A DNA stretch of 64,000 nt from Ectopseudomonas mendocina (GTDB lineage: Bacteria; Pseudomonadota; Gammaproteobacteria; Pseudomonadales; Pseudomonadaceae). Positions 10,208 through 17,838 of this stretch are shown in pieces. Every line of letters starts with the position of its first letter. Within the stretch, counting starts at the first letter, position 1. The stretch is taken from positions 109,880-173,879 of the forward strand of contig NZ_SCFY01000014.1 of the NCBI RefSeq assembly GCF_007049795.1, given 5' to 3'. The position numbers and the translations under genes were made by a program. The notes beneath the pieces are model-generated. The model was not told the origin of the DNA, made no database searches, and was given only the letters and a program-made list of their open reading frames with translations.

Positions 10208-10235
10208 TCCGGCCGCTATATTGAAGCGTGCCGGA
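10208..10235 (-). promoter_or_regulatory. Hairpin in the ccmA upstream region
   Basis: TCCGGC-CGCT and AGCG-T-GCCGGA pair across ATATTGA with one bulged base. It lies 32-59 bases upstream of the ccmA start in the spacer shared with the divergent FliK-like gene. It could be a 5' leader structure or a divergent-promoter operator; I see no convincing -35/-10 pair nearby. Confidence 0.3.
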
Positions 10236-10379
10236 ACTACTATGCGCAGCGGGCGGCATTATACATGGCGCGCCACTGTCCCCGCAGTCAGCATTTTCGA
10301 CAGGGTGTTAATCTGTGGCAGGCAAATCAGCCGTAGGCTGTACTCGTGAAGCAGTACGCCATCAGATACGTGAGAGCCC

Positions 10380-11909
10380 ATGAGCGAAATCAGCAGCCCA
10401 CGCCCGCTTCCCCCTTCCGTACCGGTGATTCGCAACACTGCGACGGCGGCAGACATGGCCGTGCGCCTGTTGCAACCACTGGAAGGCATGCTGGCGGCCG
10501 GCGAAAGCGCCAAGGCCGAAGTCGTGGCGATTCGCGAACAAGCGCAAAGCTTCCAGCTGCTGCTCAAACTGACCCTCGCAGGCGGCAAGCAGGCGACTCT
10601 GCAAGCCGAGAGCCCCAGGCCGCTGGCTCAGGGCAGCGCGCTGGTGGTCACCGCACTGTCCGAGACTCGCCTGGCGCTGGCCCTGCAGGCTGGCGGTGAC
10701 AAGCCGCTGACCAGCCTCGACCTGCAGCAACTGCCACCCGGTACGTTGGTGCAGGGCAAGATCGTCAGCAACGCCCCGCTGCCGACACAGAATGCGCAGA
10801 CGATCTATCGCCTGGTGGTCAACCTGCTCAACACTCCGCTGGCTGGCAACAAGCTGGCCATCGACAGCCCCTTGAATCTGCCGCTCGGTAGCCTGCTCAG
10901 CGCGCAAGTGCAAGGCAGCCAGAGTCTCGCCTTTCTGCCACTCAGCGGCCGCCTGGATCAGTTGGTGCTGGGCCAGCAACTGGCCGCCCAGCAGAATCGC
11001 CAGGCGTCGCTGGAGGGCTTGTTCAAGGGCCTGCAGAACCTGAGCGGTGGCGATGAGGCGCTGCGCGGCAGTATCGACAAGCTGCTTGCCGGCCTCCCCG
11101 ACAGCGCCCAGTTGAGTACCGCCAAAGGCCTGGCGCAGGCACTCGAAGGCAGTGGTGTGCTGCTCGAAGCCAAACTGCTGCAGGGCCAGACCGGCTCATT
11201 GCCGCAGGACCTGAAGGCCAACCTGCTGCGCCTGATCGCCCAGCTGATGCCGCAACTTCCAGGTGTCTCCGGGCCCCTTGCCGGCCTGCAGAACGCCCTT
11301 AACCAGAACTTGCCCAACCTGGCTCGGCAACTGCTCGGCGCAGGGGCTACCGGAACGGCACGCCAACAGGCGCTGACCTTTCCCCTGCCCTCGCGCTTGC
11401 TGCAGAACATGGATGGCGAAGCCGACCTGGAAACCCTGCTGAAGCTGGCCGCTGCAGCCGTCTCACGGCTACAGACCCATCAGCTATCGAGCCTGGCGCA
11501 AACCCAGGTGGATGCCAACGGCAACCTGCTGACCACCTGGCAGCTGGAGTTGCCCATGCGCCACCAGCAGGAAGTGATTCCACTGCAGATCAAACTGCAG
11601 CGCGAAGACAGTGGCAAGGCGGAGAAAGCGGAGCAGAAGGAAACGCTCTGGCGCGTGGAACTGGCCTTCGACCTCGATCATCTTGGCCCGCTGCAGGTTC
11701 GCGCTCAACTACTGCGCGGCAGCCTCTCCAGCCAACTGTGGGCCGAACGCGCCGATACCGCATCGCTGATCACCGCCGAGCTGGGCAACCTGCGTGAGCG
11801 CCTGCTAGCCGCAGGACTGGAGGTTGGCGAACTGGCCTGCAGCCAGGGCATGCCACCGCAAGGACCGAAAACCTCGCTGGAACAACGCTGGGTGGACGAA
11901 ACCGCATGA
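10380..11909 (+). CDS. FliK-like protein (flagellar hook-length control C-terminal domain family)
   Basis: 509 residues, rich in Gln, Leu and Ala, with no signal peptide. The long N-terminal half resembles the disordered ruler of FliK proteins. The C-terminal part (LLTTWQLELPMRHQQEVIPLQ, then GPLQVRAQLLRGSLSSQLWAER) matches the FliK C-terminal fold that contacts FlhB. It overlaps the next gene, which encodes an FlhB-C-like protein, by four bases, so the two form one unit. The classical fliK is elsewhere (32293-33519), so this is a second, divergent copy. Its substrate-switch role is inferred only from the pairing. Confidence 0.7.
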   Translation: MSEISSPRPLPPSVPVIRNTATAADMAVRLLQPLEGMLAAGESAKAEVVAIREQAQSFQLLLKLTLAGGKQATLQAESPRPLAQGSALVVTALSETRLALALQAGGDKPLTSLDLQQLPPGTLVQGKIVSNAPLPTQNAQTIYRLVVNLLNTPLAGNKLAIDSPLNLPLGSLLSAQVQGSQSLAFLPLSGRLDQLVLGQQLAAQQNRQASLEGLFKGLQNLSGGDEALRGSIDKLLAGLPDSAQLSTAKGLAQALEGSGVLLEAKLLQGQTGSLPQDLKANLLRLIAQLMPQLPGVSGPLAGLQNALNQNLPNLARQLLGAGATGTARQQALTFPLPSRLLQNMDGEADLETLLKLAAAAVSRLQTHQLSSLAQTQVDANGNLLTTWQLELPMRHQQEVIPLQIKLQREDSGKAEKAEQKETLWRVELAFDLDHLGPLQVRAQLLRGSLSSQLWAERADTASLITAELGNLRERLLAAGLEVGELACSQGMPPQGPKTSLEQRWVDETA

Positions 11910-12256
11910 GCCGCAAGCCGCAGTCCGAAGCGCGTCAGGCCATCGCCCTCAACTATGACGGGCAAAACGCACCGATACTCAGCGCCAAGGGTGATGACGA
12001 ACTGGCCGAAGCCATTCTCTCCATCGCTCGCGAATACGAAGTACCGATCTATGAAAATGCCGAGTTGGTGCGTCTGCTGGCGCGCCTCGAACTGGGCGAT
12101 GCCATTCCTGACGCGCTGTATCGCTGCATTGCCGAGATCATCGCTTTTGCCTGGCACCTGCAGGGCAGGACACCGGAGGGTTTCACTCCGACACAGGAAA
12201 GCGAGCGCGACGTCACCCCGCCACTCCCCCGCCTGAGTGGGCCGAGTGCCGATTAA
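11906..12256 (+). CDS. FlhB C-terminal-domain homologue (FlhX/YlqH-like), cytoplasmic
   Basis: 116 residues corresponding only to the part of FlhB after its NPTH cleavage site: AIALNYDGQNAPILSAKG aligns with AVALKYDPEKGSAPVLLAKG of FlhB in this window, and AREYEVPIYENAELVRLL aligns with AQEYKVMVLESPALARAV. There are no membrane helices and no NPTH. Such free-standing domains are known in other bacteria next to FliK-like genes (for example ylqG-ylqH in Bacillus). It may act as a decoy or adaptor for FliK-family proteins; its function is unproven. Confidence 0.75.
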   Translation: MSRKPQSEARQAIALNYDGQNAPILSAKGDDELAEAILSIAREYEVPIYENAELVRLLARLELGDAIPDALYRCIAEIIAFAWHLQGRTPEGFTPTQESERDVTPPLPRLSGPSAD

Positions 12257-12315
12257 CGGGAACCCGCCAGAACACGTTGAGGGACCGGCAGAAAAGAACT
12301 TCGCGGCCGTAGCGC

Positions 12316-12729
12316 TTAGGCTTTCTTGGGTCGATGCAGCCGGCTGATCAGCTCGGCCTCGGCCATGCTGAGACCACATGACTGCGTGAGATCGTCGACG
12401 CTGGCGCCCATGCCAACCAGGCGAGCGGCCTGGGTGAAGGACAGACTGTTAGGATCGCGCTGCTCGATCTGGCTAACCTTGTCCGGCAGCGGCGCCACCA
12501 CACGGCGCAGCTCATGCAGCTCTTCGCCCATGCGAATGCTGCCGGTCAGGTAGGCGTCGAGACGTTTACTCAGCTCCCTGATCCGCGCATCGCGCACGGC
12601 GTCACGCTTGGCCTGTTCGTCCAGCAGGCGTTGCTGGTTGCGGTACAGGCCTTTGCAGACGATGCCCAGGGCCACGCATAGCAGCGCCACGAAGGCTAGA
12701 GCCGCGGCAAGCATGGCGAATTCGGACAT
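12316..12729 (-). CDS. DUF2802-domain membrane-anchored protein
   Basis: 137 residues: an N-terminal membrane helix (MLAAALAFVALLCVALGIV), a coiled-coil-like middle (RNQQRLLDEQAKRDAVRDARIRELSKRL, read in parts), and a C-terminal helical motif (FTQAARLVGMGASVDDLTQSCGLSMAEAELISRLH) typical of DUF2802. It is the last gene of the chemotaxis operon, three bases after cheW, matching the PA1465 position in P. aeruginosa. SwrB-like proteins share this layout, so a role in flagellar or chemotaxis assembly is plausible but unproven. Confidence 0.75.
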   Translation of the reverse strand: MSEFAMLAAALAFVALLCVALGIVCKGLYRNQQRLLDEQAKRDAVRDARIRELSKRLDAYLTGSIRMGEELHELRRVVAPLPDKVSQIEQRDPNSLSFTQAARLVGMGASVDDLTQSCGLSMAEAELISRLHRPKKA

Positions 12730-12732
12730 GGC

Positions 12733-13212
12733 TCAGATGCTCTCCAGCTCCGACCACTCTTCCTCGGACATCATCTTGTCCAGCTCGACCAGAATCAGCA
12801 GCTCGCCGTTCTTGTTGCACACGCCCTGGATGAACTTGGCCGACTCGTCGTTACCGACGTTCGGTGCCGTCTCGATCTCGGACTGACGCAGGTAGACCAC
12901 TTCGGCCACACTGTCGACCAGGATGCCGACCACTTGTTTGTCCGCCTCGATGATGACGATACGGGTGTTGTCGGTGACCGGCGCCGAACCCAGGCCGAAG
13001 CGCTGGCGGGTATCGATCACGGTCACCACGTTGCCGCGCAGGTTGATGATGCCCAACACGTAGCTCGGCGCACCCGGGACCGGAGCGATCTCGGTGTAAC
13101 GCAGGACTTCCTGCACCTGCATCACGTTGATGCCGTAGGTCTCGTTGTCCAGGCGAAAGGTCACCCACTGCAGAATCGGATCTTCGGCACCTTGTGCAGA
13201 ACTTTTCTTCAT
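12733..13212 (-). CDS. cheW: CheW, chemotaxis coupling protein
   Basis: 159 residues covering one complete CheW SH3-like domain: ILQWVTFRLDNETYGINV, the central YVLGIINLRGNVVTVIDTR, and VGILVDSVAEVVYL. It links chemoreceptors to CheA at the array. It is in the same direction as, and downstream of, the cheYZAB-motCD-parCP genes. Confidence 0.95.
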   Translation of the reverse strand: MKKSSAQGAEDPILQWVTFRLDNETYGINVMQVQEVLRYTEIAPVPGAPSYVLGIINLRGNVVTVIDTRQRFGLGSAPVTDNTRIVIIEADKQVVGILVDSVAEVVYLRQSEIETAPNVGNDESAKFIQGVCNKNGELLILVELDKMMSEEEWSELESI

Positions 13213-13307
13213 GTCCCTAGCCTCGTCAAAAACCGCTCAGTGCGGCATGCGCGGGTCGACCCGCTTGTCATCAACTATAGAGCCCGTTGGCACAGGCCCA
13301 CCAATTC

Positions 13308-14111
13308 TCAATGCAGTTTTCCGCCATTCAGGCGCTTCGCCCCACCGCTGGCGATCAGTTCAGCCAATGCCGCTACGTCGAGCAGCGCGCACATGTGCTC
13401 GATCACCGTACCGGCTAACCAGGGACGCTGGGTACGCTGGCTGCGCCACTTGACCTCGCTCGGGTCCAGGCGAATCGAGCGGCTGACCTGATGCACCGCC
13501 AACCCCCACTCGTAGCCCTGCACCGAAATCACGTATTGAAGGCCTTCGCGGAAGTCCTCGCGATAACGGTCTGGCATCACCCAACGGGCTGTATCCAGTA
13601 CTTTCAGGTTACCGGCCTGGCTCGGCAGGATGCCAAGAAACCAATCCGGCTGACCAAACAGCGGCGTCAGTTCCTGACCTTCGAGCGGATAGATCGAGCC
13701 CAGGCAAATCAGCGGCACGGCCAGGGTCAACCCGGCAACGTCGAACAGCAGGCATTCGAACGGCTCCTCGGCCCAGGCAGGACGACCATCGGCTAGGTGC
13801 GCTGCCGGCTGCGGCGCCAGCTCGGCAGCGGGAGCAACTACTGGCGGCGCCTCATCGATGACCGGAACCTGTATCGGCGCGAGTAATTCGACCGGCGCAA
13901 CGTCCGCCTGTACCTGCGGCTCGATCACGCTAGCGAGTACTACCGGCTCGACCAACCGCGCATCGCGCACTTGCTCCTCGAGCACTGCAGCCTCGAACTC
14001 GTCGAGGCTGACGGACATCTCCAGTTCGGCGGCAGCTTCCTGCAGCAGCCCATCGAGGTAGGACTGCAGAGCCAGCTGGGAACGCGTAGCGGTGGCGAGG
14101 TTACGACTCAT
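13308..14111 (-). CDS. parP: ParP-like CheW-domain protein for polar array anchoring
   Basis: 267 residues. The N-terminal 50 form a helical segment (YLDGLLQEAAAELEMS). A Pro/Val/Ala-rich linker follows (about 55-115), then a CheW-like domain (FECLLFDVAGLTLAVPL, GILPSQAGNLKVLDTARWV, MCALLDVAALAELI). This layout and its place directly after the ParC-type ATPase match Vibrio ParP and P. aeruginosa PA1463. ParP stabilises CheA in polar arrays and bridges to ParC. The symbol is by context and architecture. Confidence 0.8.
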   Translation of the reverse strand: MSRNLATATRSQLALQSYLDGLLQEAAAELEMSVSLDEFEAAVLEEQVRDARLVEPVVLASVIEPQVQADVAPVELLAPIQVPVIDEAPPVVAPAAELAPQPAAHLADGRPAWAEEPFECLLFDVAGLTLAVPLICLGSIYPLEGQELTPLFGQPDWFLGILPSQAGNLKVLDTARWVMPDRYREDFREGLQYVISVQGYEWGLAVHQVSRSIRLDPSEVKWRSQRTQRPWLAGTVIEHMCALLDVAALAELIASGGAKRLNGGKLH

Positions 14112-14197
14112 GACTGGAACCCGGAATAAGATCTTGACAGCCTATCGGCCGCGGCATGCTCCGACTTGAGTGTCGCAGTTCAACACAGACGCTCATT

Positions 14198-14986
14198 TCA
14201 AGCCACCTGCGCCGCCGGCTGATGACTCAACAGATGCTTGAGCAGCGCTCGGTAGGCGATGACGCCACGGCTGTTCGCATCGAACTGCGAAGGCGTGCGC
14301 CCAGCCCGGCTGGCATCACGCAAGCGCGTGTCGACCGGAATGTAAGCCGGCCACAGGTGCTCAGGGTAAGTGTTGCGCAGTAGCCGCAGCGTACTCATGG
14401 ACGCCTGGGTGCGGCGGTCGAACAGCGTCGGCACGATGGTGAAAGGCAAAGCCTGCTTACGCGAGCGATTGATCATCGCCAGCGTGGTGATCATGCGCTC
14501 CAGGCCTTTAACTGCGAGGAATTCGGTCTGCACCGGTATCGCCAGTTGCTGGCTCGCCGCCAGGGCGTTGACCATCAGTACGCCGAGCAAGGGCGGGCTG
14601 TCGATGATGGCGTGATCGAAATCCTCCCACAGCTGCGCCAGGCTCTTGGCGATCACCAGCCCCAAGCCATTCTGCCCTGGCGACTGGCGCTCGAGCGTGG
14701 CCAGCGCGGTGCTCGACGGCAACAGGGAGATATTCTCGTGACTGGTGCTGTGCAGCAGTTGCTTGGGCAGGCCCTGCGGCACATTGCCCTGATGCAGGAA
14801 CAGATCGAAGCAACTGTGCTCCAGCGTATCGGGATCATGACCGAAATAGCTGGTCATCGACCCATGCGGGTCGAGATCGACGACGATCACGCGCTTGCCG
14901 GCATCGGCCAACAGGCCTGCCAGCGCGATGGAGGTGGTGGTCTTGCCGACCCCGCCCTTCTGATTGGCTACTGCCCAGACTTTCAT
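14198..14986 (-). CDS. parC: ParC-like ParA/MinD-family ATPase, polar localiser of chemotaxis arrays
   Basis: 262 residues with a deviant Walker A at the N-terminus (NQKGGVGKTTTSIALAGLL), switch I/II regions (VVDLDPHGSMTS, HAIIDSPPLLGVL) and the ParA fold. In Vibrio and Pseudomonas the orthologue in this position (PA1462) recruits chemotaxis clusters to the old pole and segregates them. It lies between motD and the ParP gene on the same strand. Confidence 0.85.
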   Translation of the reverse strand: MKVWAVANQKGGVGKTTTSIALAGLLADAGKRVIVVDLDPHGSMTSYFGHDPDTLEHSCFDLFLHQGNVPQGLPKQLLHSTSHENISLLPSSTALATLERQSPGQNGLGLVIAKSLAQLWEDFDHAIIDSPPLLGVLMVNALAASQQLAIPVQTEFLAVKGLERMITTLAMINRSRKQALPFTIVPTLFDRRTQASMSTLRLLRNTYPEHLWPAYIPVDTRLRDASRAGRTPSQFDANSRGVIAYRALLKHLLSHQPAAQVA

Positions 14987-15068
14987 CTTCTCTCATCCTC
15001 CCGGCAAGAGGCGCTCAGGCCGAGAATGGCTGTCGCACGCACGCAGCAGGCGACTAGGATTTGACGGC

Positions 15069-15878
15069 TCACGACTGTGGAACCCCCGACGCAGACGCCG
15101 GTGCAGGTTGCGTGCCAGCATCGGACTGCTGGGTTGCGGCGCTGCCAGCGCCACGTCGCGTGTCGAGATTGCGGGAAATCACCAGCACGACCCGACGGTT
15201 TCGCCCCCTACCCTCTGCGGTAGCATTGTCGGCCACCGGCTGGAATTCGCCATACCCCACTGCGGCCAGGCGCGAAGGGTCGACGCCATCCATGGCCAGC
15301 ATACGCACGATGCTCGAGGCGCGCGCCGAAGACAGCTCCCAGTTGGTCGGATACTGGGCAGTCTGGATCGGCAGGTTATCGGTGAACCCCTCGACCTTGA
15401 CCGGATTCTGGTAAGGCGCCAGGATTTTGGCCACCTTCTCGATAATATCGAAAGCCTGATTGTTGGGAATCGCATCGCCGCTAGGAAAGAGCAGACTGGA
15501 GCTGAGCTCGATCTCGATCCACATCTCGTTGCCGCGCACGGTCAGCTGATCGCTCTGGATCAGGTCGCCAAAGGCCTCACGCACGCTGGAGGCGATGCTT
15601 TGCAGGGTCGAATCCGAACTGGGGTCGTCCTTCGAGGTGTTATCAGGCTCACTGGTGCGCGGCCGCTCCTCACCGACCGGGATCGGCTTGATCGAGCGAT
15701 CGGGCTGATTGAACACGCCCGTCAGCGACTCCGAGAGGATCTTGTACTTGCCTTCGTTGATCGAGGAAATCGAGTACATCACCACGAAAAAGGCGAACAA
15801 CAGGGTGATGAAGTCAGCGTAGGACACCAGCCAACGCTCGTGATTCTCGTGCTCTTCATGATGCCGCCTGCGCGCCAT
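15069..15878 (-). CDS. motD: MotD, peptidoglycan-binding stator subunit (MotB family)
   Basis: 269 residues: a short cytoplasmic His/Glu-rich start, one membrane helix with the MotB signature WLVSYADFITLLFAFFVVMYS (the Asp is the proton-carrying residue), a plug/linker, and an OmpA-like domain (VEGFTDNLPI, NWELSSARASSIVRML, GRGRNRRVVLVI). It pairs with MotC 12 bases upstream. In Pseudomonas MotCD is the second stator, needed for swarming and high load. Confidence 0.92.
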   Translation of the reverse strand: MARRRHHEEHENHERWLVSYADFITLLFAFFVVMYSISSINEGKYKILSESLTGVFNQPDRSIKPIPVGEERPRTSEPDNTSKDDPSSDSTLQSIASSVREAFGDLIQSDQLTVRGNEMWIEIELSSSLLFPSGDAIPNNQAFDIIEKVAKILAPYQNPVKVEGFTDNLPIQTAQYPTNWELSSARASSIVRMLAMDGVDPSRLAAVGYGEFQPVADNATAEGRGRNRRVVLVISRNLDTRRGAGSAATQQSDAGTQPAPASASGVPQS

Positions 15879-15890
15879 GCCATACCTCCA

Positions 15891-16631
15891 TCAGTCCATG
15901 AAGCCTTGCAGCTTCAGTTCGATGGAGCGCGGATTCTCACCCTCGGCGATGGACAGGATGCCTTCGAGGAGCATCTCGCGGTAACGCGACTGGCGCAGCG
16001 CGATGGACTTTAGCTTGTTGCCTATCGGTAGCAGCAGCAGGTTGGCAAAACCGACACCGTAGATGGTGGCAACGAACGCCACGGCAATGCCACTGCCGAG
16101 CATGCTGGGATCAGCCAGGTTGCCCATCACGTGGATCAGGCCCATCACTGCACCGATAATACCGATGGTTGGTGCATAACCACCCATGCTCTCGAACACC
16201 TTGGCGGCCTGGATATCGCGCGCCTCCTGGGTATAGAGATCGACCTCGAGAATGCTGCGAATGGATTCCGGCTCGGCGCCATCGACCAGCAACTGCAGGC
16301 CTTTGCGCGCATAAGGGTCAGGCTCGGCATCGGCCACCGCCTCGAGGCCGAGCAGGCCTTCCTTGCGCGCCACCATGCTCCAGCCGGTCACACGATTGAT
16401 GCCACCGACCAGATCGATACGAGGCGGGAAAAATATCCAGCGCATGATGCTCATCGCGCGCTTGAACACCTGCACCGGCGCCTGCAGAAAAGCCGCGCCC
16501 AATGTGCCACCGATGACGATCAGCGCCGCCGGACCGTTGAGCAACGCTCCGGCGCTGCCCCCTTCCAGGTAATTGCCACCCAGAATGGCGACGAACGCCA
16601 GGATGACGCCGATTAGGCTCAGTACATCCAT
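15891..16631 (-). CDS. motC: MotC, proton-channel stator subunit (MotA family)
   Basis: 246 residues with four membrane segments, the MotA-type opening MDVLSLIGVILAFVAILGG, a large cytoplasmic loop bearing charged residues that contact FliG, and the pore helices AKVFESMGGYAPTIGIIGAV and GIAVAFVATIYGVGFANL. A GTG five codons upstream is in frame, but the ATG at 16631 gives the conserved MDVLSLIG start. Confidence 0.93.
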   Translation of the reverse strand: MDVLSLIGVILAFVAILGGNYLEGGSAGALLNGPAALIVIGGTLGAAFLQAPVQVFKRAMSIMRWIFFPPRIDLVGGINRVTGWSMVARKEGLLGLEAVADAEPDPYARKGLQLLVDGAEPESIRSILEVDLYTQEARDIQAAKVFESMGGYAPTIGIIGAVMGLIHVMGNLADPSMLGSGIAVAFVATIYGVGFANLLLLPIGNKLKSIALRQSRYREMLLEGILSIAEGENPRSIELKLQGFMD

Positions 16632-16656
16632 GCGCGGGTTCCACACTTAACCTGGG

Positions 16657-17793
16657 TCACTGGCAAGCCTCGGCCAGGTGCCGGCCGATGTCATCCAGGC
16701 CATAGACGGCATCCGCCAGATTGGCCTTGACCACGGCCATGGGCATGCCATAGATCACGCAACTGGCCTCGTCCTGCGCCCACACCTGACTGCCGCCCTG
16801 CTTGAGCAGGCGCGCGCCCTCACGGCCGTCGGCGCCCATACCCGTGAGCACCACGGCCAGCACCTTGTCGCCATAGGACTTGGCGGCCGAGCCGAAGGTG
16901 ATATCGACGCAGGGTTTGTAGTTGAGGCGCTCGTCACCCGGCAGGATTTTTATCGCGCCGCGCGCATCGACCATCATCTGCTTGCCACCAGGCGCCAGCA
17001 GCGCCAGGCCAGGGCGCAGAATATCGCCGTCCTCAGCCTCCTTGACCTGAATGCGACACAGCTTGTCCAGGCGCTCGGCGAAGGCCTTGGTGAAGGCCGC
17101 TGGCATGTGCTGGATCAGCACCAGCGGCGCCGGGAAGTTGGCTGGCAGCTGTGTCAATACACGCTGCAGCGCCACCGGGCCACCAGTAGAGGTGCCAATG
17201 GCCACCAGTTTGTAAGCCTTGCGCTTGGGCACTGATGACGAAGGCGCTGCGCCAGCAGACGATGCCGCGGGACGCGCAGGAGCAGCGGGAGCCGGCACAG
17301 CAGGCCGCGTTGAAACGGCCGGACGACTAATCGGCGCCGCACTCGGACTCGCCGCAGTCGGCGCCGGAGCCACCGCAGCCGAGCTGAAACGACGGTTGCT
17401 GCGCGCGATGCTATGCACCTTCTCACAGAGCATCTGCTTGACCTTTTCAGGGTTGCGCGAGATGTCTTCGAAGTTCTTCGGCAGGAAATCCACCGCACCG
17501 GCGTCCAACGCATCAAGCGTCACGCGGGCGCCTTCGTGGGTCAGCGAAGAGAACATCAACACTGGCGTCGGGCAGCGCTGCATGATGTTTCGAACCGCAG
17601 TGATGCCATCCATCATCGGCATCTCGTAATCCATGGTGATCACGTCGGGCTTGAGCGCCAACGCCTGATCGATGGCTTCCCGCCCATTGGTGGCCGTGCC
17701 TACAACCTGAATACTGGGGTCAGCAGACAGAATTTCTGAAACGCGCCGGCGGAAGAAACCGGAGTCGTCCACCACCAGAACCTTAACAGACAT
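16657..17793 (-). CDS. cheB: CheB, receptor methylesterase response regulator
   Basis: 378 residues: an N-terminal receiver domain ([13 protein letters not shown]; phospho-acceptor Asp in [14 protein letters not shown]; Lys in DFLPKN), a long Ala/Pro/Ser-rich linker (about 140-190), and a C-terminal methylesterase domain with the Ser nucleophile in [12 protein letters not shown], the His in [17 protein letters not shown] and the Asp in [12 protein letters not shown]. It demethylates or deamidates chemoreceptors on phosphorylation by CheA. The start is the ATG at 17793 ([10 protein letters not shown]); a longer upstream frame lacks homology. Confidence 0.95.
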   Translation of the reverse strand: MSVKVLVVDDSGFFRRRVSEILSADPSIQVVGTATNGREAIDQALALKPDVITMDYEMPMMDGITAVRNIMQRCPTPVLMFSSLTHEGARVTLDALDAGAVDFLPKNFEDISRNPEKVKQMLCEKVHSIARSNRRFSSAAVAPAPTAASPSAAPISRPAVSTRPAVPAPAAPARPAASSAGAAPSSSVPKRKAYKLVAIGTSTGGPVALQRVLTQLPANFPAPLVLIQHMPAAFTKAFAERLDKLCRIQVKEAEDGDILRPGLALLAPGGKQMMVDARGAIKILPGDERLNYKPCVDITFGSAAKSYGDKVLAVVLTGMGADGREGARLLKQGGSQVWAQDEASCVIYGMPMAVVKANLADAVYGLDDIGRHLAEACQ

Positions 17794-17838
17794 ACACACT
17801 CCTAGACGGCGCGAAGCCATGACCCGCGCCGCGAAACA

